Source of the DNA: Chondrus crispus
Taxonomy: Eukaryota; Rhodophyta; Florideophyceae; Gigartinales; Gigartinaceae
Length of the DNA: 64,000 bases
Reading direction: 5' to 3'
NCBI RefSeq assembly: GCF_000350225.1
Contig: NW_005179050.1
Location: forward strand, 62,001 to 126,000
A program made the position numbers and the translations under genes. A model generated the notes under the pieces. It worked only from the letters and a program-made list of their open reading frames with translations. It searched no databases and was not told the DNA's origin. This document shows, one piece after another, positions 34,120-43,357 of this stretch (positions are counted from its first letter, which is position 1; each line of letters opens with the position of its first letter).

Positions 34120-34979
34120 CTAGAGGAAGTACGACAATATCACGTCTACCGTGGTGGGTATACCCGTGGGAGCAGGGAACGGCTCTTCAACGAGCTTACG
34201 CCGGCCGCTCGAATTACAGAGCTTGGTTTGACGGAAATCATTCCTCACTGGCTGCTGCGCTTGTCGACTGCCAGAAATCCGGGCGTTTACTGGTGGGGGG
34301 ACGGGAGGTCTATCAATGACTGGACGATCTGCAAAACCATGGCGATGGACACGTAGTGTTAGTATAACAGCGAACATACACACAAAAATGAGCACATCCG
34401 CACGCACGACCTCGCAAGCAGCATTAGCTAGACGTACCTGATGGTGTATCCAACATTAAAGAAATTGTTCGTAATTGACTGTGACGGCCCCAATTGCCAC
34501 GCAGAGCCACCGGCTCTCTCTATATTCGCCTGTGTGTTGAACACAGGGAGTGACATGAATCCAAACGCGTTGCGGGTGGGTGGGAGCCAGATGCTGCCTC
34601 CTGGTGGACTTGCCATGAAGTCCAGCTCGTGCTCAGCCAACCCAGACTGACCTCCAGCTAGGCCCCTGGAGCAGCACTCCAGCCGGAAAGCCTCTATGAT
34701 CACGGCAGCCCTCATCATGTTGCTCTGGTTGTGGTGGGGGTCGCCGTTGTGATGCAGAACTTCTGCCGGAATGGCTCGTTGCTGGTCTTTGGCCCTCCGG
34801 ATTCTCAATTTAGATTCGAGATTCTCCACAGCCGTTTTCTCCAACAACGCGTCAACCGCAGCGAGCGCTGCTGATGTCGCGGTGATGCACGCCGTAACAG
34901 CCGCGGTAGGAGTGACAGCCTTCGCTGCGCCGGGCGCCGCGGTGGTCGTTGTCGTAGCGAGAAGGACAGGACTGGTCAT
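34120..34979 (-). CDS. Uncharacterised gene with one short intron (model uncertain)
   Basis: Exon 1 runs from the ATG at 34979 to 34438. It encodes an Ala/Thr-rich start, a Lys/Arg helix (ENLESKLRIRRAKDQQRAIP) and a mixed domain ending NNFFNVGYTI. A 109 bp GT-AG intron follows (34437-34329): donor GTACGT, perfect branch site TACTAAC (34364-34358) and acceptor TTTTGCAG. Sequence downstream of the acceptor is coding-like (DRPVIDRPPVPPP and on to 34120), but joining it to exon 1 gives the wrong phase and an early stop. A further minus-strand coding-like segment (VVLPLDDLYAEAFDRIYNL, about 34020-34140) lies in another frame. Either the model lacks an alternative junction or the gene has decayed. 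No family is recognised. Confidence 0.4.
34329..34437 (-). other. Spliceosomal intron candidate
   Basis: GTACGT donor, TACTAAC branch sequence about 30 nt from a TTTTGCAG acceptor, 109 bp long. All three consensus elements are present in order. Confidence 0.6.
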
Positions 34980-35599
34980 GGTTGCCTTTGTCTTCTATGA
35001 ACGCGCGCCGCAGGCGCCGTTTTGTTACCCCTCATCCTGTCTACAAGTACGGGTCCACTAAAGTTGAACAGAACTGAGATGGCAGGCCATAAGTAAATTT
35101 AGAATTGTCCGATTCAGTCGGGGTTTTTTCCATTAGAAAGCAGATGGCCTTGACCGTCCAGGTCGGGGTGGCTTTTTTAAATGGTGGATAGTAGTAGACG
35201 TAGAATTCCCGAACACGTGGGAGCGCTAGTGTCGTCGATCCCAACCCCAATGCCACTCGAAACTTGAACAACAGTTTTATTGGTCAACGCGAAGTATCAA
35301 AAAAATTCAAAAAAAGTTGTATCTCAAATTCTATCTGCCACGAACGACTTCATTGCTTCAGTGCTGAGATGAACTTGAAAGTATGGTATCCAATCGAACT
35401 TTGGGCGGCAAAGCTCGTGGTCAGATTTGAATTTATTTTTCACAACGCGTTTATGCCATTTGTTGGACCTGAAGTCAGGAGATATGTCTATTTCTGGTGC
35501 TCAATCTTGATTTTGGAATAAAAAAGGGCAGATTTTTCGCTTGTTCAACTTTTGGGGTGACTGTTCAGTTTTGGGTACCCCATACTTGTACATCCCAGT
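34980..35599. other. No gene; Copia2 target site
   Basis: Nothing recognisable is encoded. The last five bases (35595-35599, CCAGT) are the Copia2 target duplication. Confidence 0.5.
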
Positions 35600-35896
35600 T
35601 GTGGGATTTCGTGAGGAATTCCTTTAAAGAATTAGAAAAAGAGATTTTATTAAAGTGTCAATGGACAGGTCTACGACCGACCGTCCGAGCCCGAGCGAAG
35701 TCCGTGCAGTCGGACAGTTTTCGCAGGTAGGCTCTGCGTTTTGACACAAACCTCTGGCCCGGAACGAACCTACAGTCCGAAGCGCGAGCCCTACTTATAT
35801 ACTACTTAACCCTTACAGTACCATAAAGAAAGACAAGTTCTGACGCATCCAGCAACAACACAAATGGATGCGCCTCCGTATCATAATTGTTTCACA
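35600..35896 (-). repeat. Copia2 3' LTR
   Basis: 297 bp, apparently identical to 42167-42463. It contains an AATAAA on the minus strand at 35646-35651. The stop codon of gag-pol (35892-35894) lies inside its first bases. Confidence 0.95.
35646..35651 (-). terminator. Copia2 polyadenylation signal
   Basis: TTTATT on the plus strand reads AATAAA in element sense, within the 3' LTR. Confidence 0.6.
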
Positions 35897-38800
35897 CTGT
35901 CACTTTTCCGATGGCAGAACTTGGCTGTGTACGATAAATCCACTTCTTGACCGGATTGCGGTCATAGCCACTACTTCTAAGCCTCTCAAGAGCGTTGTTA
36001 GGGGTCTCCGTTGTGAGACCGTCTGCTATGTTGTGTTCTGACGAAACAAGGCCTACGTGCGAGATTTCTTGTCGGTTATAGCATTCCCTAGCTGAGGCTA
36101 TGTCTATCATGAGCCTTTTCTCAGTGGTGGACGAACCTTTTGTAATCACATCAAACATTTGTAGTGAGTCCGTAAGCATATGCAGAGGGATCTTCATTCT
36201 AAAGATCGTTTCCAAGTCGTGTCTCAGAATGAAAGCACGATCAAAACCGGAAGCAAAAGCGTATACTTCTCCTCCGAGTATAGACCGAACTACCCTCTTC
36301 GACTTTCTGCTTGAATATTCCAGTATGTGAGCACGATCTGAAGTATCACATAGTAGAATTATGAACCCGAGTTGCGACGAAAGATCATCATTTCCGGCAA
36401 AAGAAGCATCAGTGTAAACCCTCATGTGAAGAGAGTCCTTCTGCAATGGGTAGAAATTTAAACACCTGCTATGTGTCCCTTTCAGGTGTTTAACTGTGCA
36501 ATTGAAAGACTTCAGTTTTTCAATCCCGAAAGTCTTCTCCGTTACTTGCGCGGCTTTGTTTATGGCACAGAGAGCGTCAGGTCGTGTGTAGCCAATCCAT
36601 GCCAGAACAGACCGGTAAGACCTAAAACGTTCAAATGATGCGTCCATTGGTATAGGCTTAAGCTTCTTTGTATAAGCTTCCTGTGTAACTGAGAACGAGC
36701 CGTCTGCATGAGTTTGGATTGAGGTTCCGAAGAACTCAAAGTTGTCCCAAACTCGTTCCTTCGAGTCAAACTTCTTGAGAGAAAGTTTGGTAAGCTCTTG
36801 CATGTCATCATTTCCACCAAGGAAGCTGTCATCGACGTACATTCCAAGCAGGCCGTCAAGGTCTTCCTCGTTTCGTTTCACATACAAAGAGGGGTCCCCG
36901 AGTAGAGGAACTAGGCCTAAGTCACGCTTGACGTGACGGTCAACTGTAACTCCCCAATAGTCTCCAGCGTCTGTCATACCATATATAGGCTTAAGAAGTT
37001 CGAGTATGTCCTCCTCACAAAGACCAAAATACTTGAGATCTGCCCTTTTTGGGAGGAGAAACACCTTGCGTGTCAGTTTGTCCTCGCTTTGTAGGTAGGC
37101 TTGTCTCACGTCATGAGAAAAGAGGCGAAATCCTTTGATCGCAGATACCGACACAATGATCCGAGTCGAACTTTGACGTAGAGTCGTAATGTTGTGGACC
37201 ATATGTGCTTTTTCTTGATCGCGGTTGCCTTGGGCAATGTAGCGAGCCTTAGCGCGTTCTTCTGTAGAACCGAAGTTCTTCAAAGTGAGGACGAAACGAC
37301 CACTTAGGACATTTGCCTTGTGGGGCAACGACGTTTTGGGAATTACTTGCCATGTTTCCCTTTTTTGCAGTCCGTTCACCTCCTCCTCCATGGCCTTACA
37401 GAACTTAGACGATTTTGTAGCGATGTCGCTTTGATCAATGACCTGTGTCATGAGTGCTTGCGTTTCAGACGTGATCTCATTTCTTGTGAGCATGTCGGGG
37501 GTGCTTAACGGCACATTTACATCCTGTCGCGCAGTATCGCTAAACCCGTTTGGTGCTGGAGGAGGCGTCCCCCTGATTCTTTCAAGTATCGTGTCTATAT
37601 CCCTTAACACATCTTCATTGTCGGCAGTGAAATTGTATGAATCATCGTTATTCACTGCAAGCGGTGTGCAGTCTGGGATAACAGGAGGGCTGTTGTAGGA
37701 TTTAACTTTGTCGATGGATACATTCATAATCTTTCCCTCGAGCTGTATCGTTACACTCTTGTCTTTGAAATCCAGAACAAGGTATGGTCCAGTCCATTGG
37801 TCCTCTGGCTTTTCTCGATAGAGAAGTACACGAGAGCCTATTACAATATCATTGTCCGCTGCGGATGGGACGTTCATGCGCACGGCCCTAGAAATACGTT
37901 CCTTGGCCATGACAGACGCCATCTCTTTTCGCGCAGATTCCATAGCTTTCATACGGTTCATCTGCGCGGGTAAGTCCATAGGAACAATTGGTATCCTTGG
38001 CATTGCACCAAACACGAGGAGCGTAGGTACCAAACCATGGTATCCTGCCGTGTCATTCATTGCTTTTAATGACAACGAAAGACAGTGACTCCTTTCAATC
38101 CCTGGGTGTTGGAGTCGGACTTTGCGATATATATCCCTCAGAAAGGCATGATATCGTTCTCCAACGCCCAAAGCATTATGACTCTGCACCCCAGACTGGA
38201 AGTGCTTGATTCCCGCCAACAACAAGAGCGTCTTCCATCGTTGTGACTTGAACTGTGGTCCTTGGTCTGTTGCCATCGCGTCGGGAAAACCGATGTACAC
38301 ACAGACCCAAATGTTCATGAAAGTGTTCCAAGTTGCGTCTGCAGTCTCCTTTCCGAGGAATGCAGCTGCAGAGAACTTGGTGTCCTTGTCCACAACATGC
38401 AGTACTGGTGTGTTCTCCAGATACATAAGGTCCAAACATAAGGTTCGATTGAACACTACATCCGCGTCAGGTAATGAAACTCTGAAACGATGAGGGGCCC
38501 GACTGCGACGTTGACAAAGATCGCACGTAGAGCTGATTCGCTTCAAGGTCCGGAGTACTTCCGGTGATGTCTTATCGGGTTCAGCGCGGCTCATTACGGA
38601 GTAAAGGCGCTCAGAATCAGGATGATGAAAGTGTCTGTGTACTTTCATAAGTTCGGACTCCGTGAATAATATGTTCGGTCCCCATTCATAGTACAGGTGG
38701 CCAAGTTTCTTCCGAAGGCGTATCTGCCACCCTTCAAGCTTCGAAGATAGCATGCCCTTATCCGTGTCAAGTACCATCTTGTATTTCTCCATGTTGTCCA

Positions 38801-40703
38801 GTCCAAGGAGAAAGGGAACATTGGTATCTACAACTTCAACCGAGAGAGAAATGAAGTGTGTTGGTGCTATTGGGACCCGCACTGTCAACAAACCAAGCCC
38901 GAGATGTTTGTGCGTCCCAAAGCTGAAAACGTTCTTGGCATTTGATGTTGAAGGACTGTAGGGGACATTGAACAAGCTACAGTATGCTTTGGCTTGCTCA
39001 ACACCAACGACGGATTTTTGAGCGGCTGAATCTATGCATATCCCGTGAAAGGGGTCGCCTACAGTCACGTTCCATGACTTGCTTGTGAGGTAGACGTGGC
39101 TAATGGCATCACTGCCTGAGTCCGTGGGATGTTCTGTGGGGTCGACATCATCCGTTGTGTCTAGAATGCTTTCAAATATAGTTATGTCCGTCGTTTCTGT
39201 CTCCTCTTCCGAGTCATCTTCCGGCGCAGAGCCAATGTCAAGTTGTTTGCATAAGTCGGCGAGGACATGATGGACGGCAATTGGCTTTGTGTCTGCCTTC
39301 TTTGCGTAGTATTCCATCTTACGGGTTGCTGCTCTAGATGTGTTGAGCGGGAGAGTGCAGTCCCTGAGCAAGTGGTTACCTCCACAATTGAAGCAACCCG
39401 ATACTGTCAGCGGGTTGAACTTTACCTTCTGCTTAGTCGTAGAGGGTGATCTGAAAGCCCTTCCGCCAAAGCGAGGCTGCCGGGTACTTGTCTGGTCTCG
39501 TTCACGCGGGTAGGGGGAATTGTTGTAATACCTGCCCTGTCCAGTGTACAGAATGCCGGCCGAGCTGTCATGGGAAACGGAACGCTGATTCAGTTGTGCA
39601 CGATCGCGAATGATTGCCATCTTGGACTCTTTATCCAGTTGTAGCGCTGCTTCAAGCTCTGAGTAGAGTTGTTGGAATGTGAGTTGGTGCGTTGCCACTC
39701 TACTGAGCGGTTCGCTGGACCATGGCATTCCTACAACAGCATTTCGGAGGAATTCAACCTTGTGAGCGTCTCCTTGATGGGAGCGCGGACCTTGACGGGA
39801 GAATTTGATAATTGACTTGTAAGTCAAAGCTAGAGCAGCGGACATTTCATTCCCTTCTGCAGCGAAAACAGTCACGCGGAGGGAGTTGAGATAGTTCTTG
39901 ACCCGGGTTTGGCGGACAGGGGAGTTGTACTCCTCCTCGAGCATTTGGATAGCTTGCTGAAAGCTGGTCGCATATCCATCGATTTTGTCAAGATAATACC
40001 TTTTAGCATCCCCTCGCAGTAAATTGTGAAGAAACTGGAGTCGCTGAGGAGGACTGAGGTTGTAGTCCCTGGAAATCTGAAGATAGTCGTCTACATACTC
40101 CATCCAGGACTCGCCCAAGTCCCCTGAGAATTTCTTCTCTTTCTCCTTCATTCGCATAGCGACGTTATGGGCTACCTTCTCAGTCGGGGTACTGAAGGAT
40201 CCGCTTGTCCTTGGCACGGGTGATTGTTCACCATGGGAGGAAGAGCTGGGAGCATGGGGGCGTTGGCGGCGTCCTGCAGCAATAATTTCACGAGCCATTT
40301 CAATTGCGGCTTGTGTGTCCTCTGTCTCTTCATACAAACCGTGGGCTAGTGTCATGACCACACGATGGGAAGAGTGTTGCGCTAAGTTTGCTCCTTTCGC
40401 GTCAAGAAAGTTTCGCAACTCTATATGCACCGCAGGAAGGTCACATATTTCCTGGCGGAACAGCGAAGCTGGTGGAAACATATCAGCTACAGTCCTTTTC
40501 AAATGGATACCGGTGAGGTCGGGCGTAGTCTCAAGGAAGCGAATAGACGATATGAAACCCTTTTGTGCACTTGTTAGAGCTGTAAGGGCATCGTTTGTTA
40601 ACTCCCGCATAAATGTATAAGCGGGGGGCGCGGGTGCATCGTCTTCCACTTGTTGGCTTTGTGGAAGACTGGCCTCGTCACCAACTGGGGTAGTGGGAGG
40701 CAT
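35892..40703 (-). CDS. Copia2 gag-pol polyprotein
   Basis: 1,603 residues from the ATG at 40703; the frame opens at a GTG 12 bp earlier. The MPPT start matches Copia1. Gag (1 to about 430) is followed by a zinc knuckle CFNCGGNHLLRDC (about 437-449) and protease CIDSAAQKSVVG (about 557, DSA in place of the usual DSG/DTG). Integrase has HFHHPD, CDLCQR and a D, D-35-E triad (Asp758, Asp813 in ATDQGPQFKS, Glu849 in GVGERYH). RT has FSHDVRQAYLQS and MYVDDSFLGG (about 1289). RNase H has YTDASFAGNDD, ILGGEVYAF, LTDSLQMF and EHNIADGL. No break is seen. The last codons overlap the 3' LTR by five bases. Gag and pol share one frame, so any ratio control must be by processing or RNA level. Confidence 0.96.
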   Translation of the reverse strand: MPPTTPVGDEASLPQSQQVEDDAPAPPAYTFMRELTNDALTALTSAQKGFISSIRFLETTPDLTGIHLKRTVADMFPPASLFRQEICDLPAVHIELRNFLDAKGANLAQHSSHRVVMTLAHGLYEETEDTQAAIEMAREIIAAGRRQRPHAPSSSSHGEQSPVPRTSGSFSTPTEKVAHNVAMRMKEKEKKFSGDLGESWMEYVDDYLQISRDYNLSPPQRLQFLHNLLRGDAKRYYLDKIDGYATSFQQAIQMLEEEYNSPVRQTRVKNYLNSLRVTVFAAEGNEMSAALALTYKSIIKFSRQGPRSHQGDAHKVEFLRNAVVGMPWSSEPLSRVATHQLTFQQLYSELEAALQLDKESKMAIIRDRAQLNQRSVSHDSSAGILYTGQGRYYNNSPYPRERDQTSTRQPRFGGRAFRSPSTTKQKVKFNPLTVSGCFNCGGNHLLRDCTLPLNTSRAATRKMEYYAKKADTKPIAVHHVLADLCKQLDIGSAPEDDSEEETETTDITIFESILDTTDDVDPTEHPTDSGSDAISHVYLTSKSWNVTVGDPFHGICIDSAAQKSVVGVEQAKAYCSLFNVPYSPSTSNAKNVFSFGTHKHLGLGLLTVRVPIAPTHFISLSVEVVDTNVPFLLGLDNMEKYKMVLDTDKGMLSSKLEGWQIRLRKKLGHLYYEWGPNILFTESELMKVHRHFHHPDSERLYSVMSRAEPDKTSPEVLRTLKRISSTCDLCQRRSRAPHRFRVSLPDADVVFNRTLCLDLMYLENTPVLHVVDKDTKFSAAAFLGKETADATWNTFMNIWVCVYIGFPDAMATDQGPQFKSQRWKTLLLLAGIKHFQSGVQSHNALGVGERYHAFLRDIYRKVRLQHPGIERSHCLSLSLKAMNDTAGYHGLVPTLLVFGAMPRIPIVPMDLPAQMNRMKAMESARKEMASVMAKERISRAVRMNVPSAADNDIVIGSRVLLYREKPEDQWTGPYLVLDFKDKSVTIQLEGKIMNVSIDKVKSYNSPPVIPDCTPLAVNNDDSYNFTADNEDVLRDIDTILERIRGTPPPAPNGFSDTARQDVNVPLSTPDMLTRNEITSETQALMTQVIDQSDIATKSSKFCKAMEEEVNGLQKRETWQVIPKTSLPHKANVLSGRFVLTLKNFGSTEERAKARYIAQGNRDQEKAHMVHNITTLRQSSTRIIVSVSAIKGFRLFSHDVRQAYLQSEDKLTRKVFLLPKRADLKYFGLCEEDILELLKPIYGMTDAGDYWGVTVDRHVKRDLGLVPLLGDPSLYVKRNEEDLDGLLGMYVDDSFLGGNDDMQELTKLSLKKFDSKERVWDNFEFFGTSIQTHADGSFSVTQEAYTKKLKPIPMDASFERFRSYRSVLAWIGYTRPDALCAINKAAQVTEKTFGIEKLKSFNCTVKHLKGTHSRCLNFYPLQKDSLHMRVYTDASFAGNDDLSSQLGFIILLCDTSDRAHILEYSSRKSKRVVRSILGGEVYAFASGFDRAFILRHDLETIFRMKIPLHMLTDSLQMFDVITKGSSTTEKRLMIDIASARECYNRQEISHVGLVSSEHNIADGLTTETPNNALERLRSSGYDRNPVKKWIYRTQPSSAIGKVTV

Positions 40704-40811
40704 TTTGTTTACCACTTAGTTAAGTGGTGACGGGTGGTGGTGCCAAAAAAAACAATAGCAACAAAAAAAAACTTGACAACTGCGTCGATCGTAGATCGGT
40801 TGACCTTGTAA

Positions 40812-41137
40812 GGGTCCGACCCTCGGCGCCTGCAGCTCTTGCAGGTAGAAGAGGTCCGACCTCTGACGCCCGGAGCCTGTCCGGGTCAGGTAACGTCTTC
40901 AGCTGTCAACCTACTCTTGCGTTACGAGAGTAGGCGCGATGGTCCCTACGAGACGTCCACACCAGCCAGTATACAGGCCTAAGGGGTGTCTAGTCTCTTG
41001 CGGGACACTTGCGCGACCGCTAGTCCAGTAGTCGAAACCCTTGTCTACCCAGCGCACAACACCCCGGAAGATCACCACGCCCGGAAACACCAGGCCCGAA
41101 AGCCGACACCGTTATCTGCCCCGAAGGACCGGTGGGG
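40812..41137 (-). promoter_or_regulatory. Conserved structured leader RNA of Copia2
   Basis: Minus sense, high to low: the CCCCACCGGTCCTTCGGGGC block (41137-41106), then hairpins CCTACTCT/AGAGTAGG (40935-40911), CCCGGA/TCCGGG loop CAGGC (40886-40870), AGAGGT/ACCTCT loop CGG (40865-40851), CCTGCA/TGCAGG loop AGAGC (40846-40830) and AGGGT/ACCCT loop CGG (40824-40812). Order, stems and spacing match Copia1, while loops differ. The third stem shows an A-T to G-C compensatory change. The gag ATG is about 110 nt further on. Confidence 0.8.
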
Positions 41138-41385
41138 TTCCCTGCCGGAGAGGATCTCCTCACGGTTCGAGTTGCCAGCCTCGCGTCACCAGGAAAAAGA
41201 TCCCGGGTCAACCGCTCTCAGGCAAAACAAGGGTCTCTTCCACGTTCCAGCGCCAACAAACCACTACCTCCACTTCCAACTGACCTTCAGACAAACACAC
41301 AACAACCAAATCAAACAAACAAACCTCCCTTCTCCCAAACGTTTGTGGAGCGAGCGACGCGGCATAGCACCGACGCGGAGAGCGC

Positions 41386-41890
41386 GGGCGTGTGTGCAGC
41401 AGCAAGCGGCGGCGGCAATCAGTGGAGAGTAGTTGCAGCAGCACAACGGCCGGCGGCAACAGAAGAGAGCAGCGGCAGCAGAGAGCAGCGGCAGCGACGA
41501 GCAGCGGCAGCAGAGAGCAGCGGCAGCGACGAGCGGCGGCGGCGAGCGGCGGCGGCGCGCGGCAGCGGTATTAGAACAGAGCAGCAGCAGCGACGAGCGA
41601 GCGGCGGCGGCGAGCGGCAGCGGCGAGCTGCGGCGGTGCGCGGCAGGAGTAGCAGCTCAGAGCAGCAGAAGCGACGGGCGAGCGGCGGCGGCGAGTTGCA
41701 GCGGCGCGCTGCAGGAGTAGCAGCACAGAGCACCAGCGGCGGTGGTGTAGAGCGGCGGTGCGCGGCCGCAGAGAGCGGCGGCAACGGTAGCGGCACAAGC
41801 GAGCGGCAACGGCAGCAGAGAGCGACAGCGCCAGTGGAGAGCGGCGGCGGCACCTGGGAGCGGCGGCGGCAGTAGCAGGCGGCAGCAGCA
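41386..41890. repeat. GCA/GGC triplet-rich array in Copia2 leader
   Basis: Degenerate repeats of GCAGCGGCA and GGCGGC type, extending more loosely to about 42005. All frames on both strands are open because the sequence is triplet-periodic, so the long Arg/Ala/Ser ORFs across it are not genes. Confidence 0.85.
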
Positions 41891-42166
41891 GGAGTCGTCG
41901 GCAGCAGTAGCGGGCGGCAGCAGTAGCACAGAGCGGCAGAGCACGGCGGGAGTGCGAGCAGCGGCGGTGGCAGCAGAGCGCGACGGTAGTAGCGAGCGGC
42001 GGCGGCGAGGGGTCGTGTACCGGCGAGACGCGACGAGTTGTGGGCACACGCAAGTGGGGAGTCGGCCGCAGGAACGGGAGGCTGGAGATCGCTCGCGCAA
42101 GGATTTCACGGATGGCCAATGGGAAGAGGGGAAAAAGAATCGAACTCGAAATCAGCTATTAATTAA

Positions 42167-42463
42167 TGTGGGATTTCGTGAGGAATTCCTTTAAAGAATT
42201 AGAAAAAGAGATTTTATTAAAGTGTCAATGGACAGGTCTACGACCGACCGTCCGAGCCCGAGCGAAGTCCGTGCAGTCGGACAGTTTTCGCAGGTAGGCT
42301 CTGCGTTTTGACACAAACCTCTGGCCCGGAACGAACCTACAGTCCGAAGCGCGAGCCCTACTTATATACTACTTAACCCTTACAGTACCATAAAGAAAGA
42401 CAAGTTCTGACGCATCCAGCAACAACACAAATGGATGCGCCTCCGTATCATAATTGTTTCACA
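42167..42463 (-). repeat. Copia2 5' LTR
   Basis: 297 bp, TG...CA, apparently identical to the 3' LTR, followed by the target duplication CCAGT at 42464-42468. Confidence 0.95.
42361..42368 (-). promoter_or_regulatory. TATA box of Copia2 5' LTR
   Basis: CTTATATA on the plus strand reads TATATAAG in element sense. Confidence 0.6.
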
Positions 42464-43072
42464 CCAGTGCCGGATCGGCACATCCGAAGCCCATCCGCCG
42501 CATTCATCGCGCGCGGTGGGTAAAACACGGGAGTAAGGGGATTAGCTGGTAACAGGCGCCTGGAGCGATTTGGCGCCACAGCGCTGCCAGCAGAGCCACG
42601 TGTGCTCAATTTGGCCCGTGGCCCGTTGCCGGGTGCGCGCCTGTTACCCGGCGGCTGCGGCGGCGATTGTTGTTACCCGGACCGAGGATGCATCAGTGCT
42701 GAACGTCTCACGAAATAGAGATAAAGTGCATCACAGAAAACGTTTCTCTCGCTGATACAGCAGTGAGGGAAGCTCGAATTTTCAACTGCCGTACATCAAA
42801 TTTTTGACAGTTAATGCTCGGCGCAATTGATGATGATGAAATATGATCTGATCAGAGAGGATAAGGCTAGCGCGACGATACAACATGAGTGTGCTCATTG
42901 TCAAATCCCAACAGCTCGAAAAAAAAGAGGGAAAATGCATGTTTAATCATCGTCGCGCCAAGACTATCCCGAATCGATCAATCAACTATCGTTCTCTTCA
43001 AAAGCGACATCGATCTTCTCGAATAGCAAAGATCTTTACGAGACTCGCGGGGCACTGCCGGAATGTGAATGA
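42464..43072. other. No gene recognised
   Basis: Flank of Copia2 and 3' flank of the first LEA-like gene. No repeats or motifs are evident beyond the target duplication. Confidence 0.45.
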
Positions 43073-43357
43073 TCAATTGCCAGATATGTTGTCTTTCACG
43101 TCGCCGAAGGCCTTCTTAGTCTCATCCATGGCGTCCGAGGCGGCATCCTGAACAGTATCGACTCCGTCCTTGGCCATGTCCTGGGCCTTATTAGACATGT
43201 CATCTGCAGCACTCTGCATATTTGATGCAGCATTTTTAGCAGCATCAGAGGCTCCCAATTCGTTGTCTGCTGCCTCAGCGGCATTCTGAGCCTTGTTCAG
43301 CCCATCCTGTGCGGCATCAGCAGCATCGTTGGTGGCGTTATCGAAAGAGTTGGCCAT
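43073..43357 (-). CDS. LEA-like hydrophilic Ala/Asp-rich protein 1
   Basis: 94 residues from the ATG at 43357. The protein is almost entirely Ala, Asp, Asn, Lys and Met in an amphipathic helical pattern (ADAAQDGLNKAQNAAEAADN, then DMSNKAQDMAKDGVDTVQDA), with no cysteine or aromatic core. This is typical of group 3 LEA-like proteins, which are disordered in water, fold into helices on drying and protect proteins or membranes. It lacks a signal peptide and lipid motif, so it is probably soluble. It is the first of three similar minus-strand genes within 4.2 kb. LEA assignment rests on composition and periodicity, not on a conserved catalytic feature. Confidence 0.7.
   Translation of the reverse strand: MANSFDNATNDAADAAQDGLNKAQNAAEAADNELGASDAAKNAASNMQSAADDMSNKAQDMAKDGVDTVQDAASDAMDETKKAFGDVKDNISGN

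Larger units (their letters stand above)
35600..42463 (-). mobile_element. Copia2, complete and apparently intact Ty1/copia retrotransposon
   Basis: 6,864 bp, minus orientation. The 297 bp LTRs (42167-42463 is the 5' LTR, 35600-35896 the 3' LTR) have TG...CA ends and show no difference by eye. The target duplication is CCAGT (35595-35599 and 42464-42468). One uninterrupted gag-pol frame with all catalytic motifs lies inside. Identical LTRs plus an intact frame mean very recent insertion and probable competence. Confidence 0.96.

Noticed and set aside
40704..40715. Start of Copia2 gag-pol at 40715
   Set aside because: That codon is GTG. The ATG at 40703 starts MPPT, which matches the Copia1 start.
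41132..42119. Long ORFs on both strands rich in Ala, Gly and Arg
   Set aside because: Produced by triplet repeats in the Copia2 leader.
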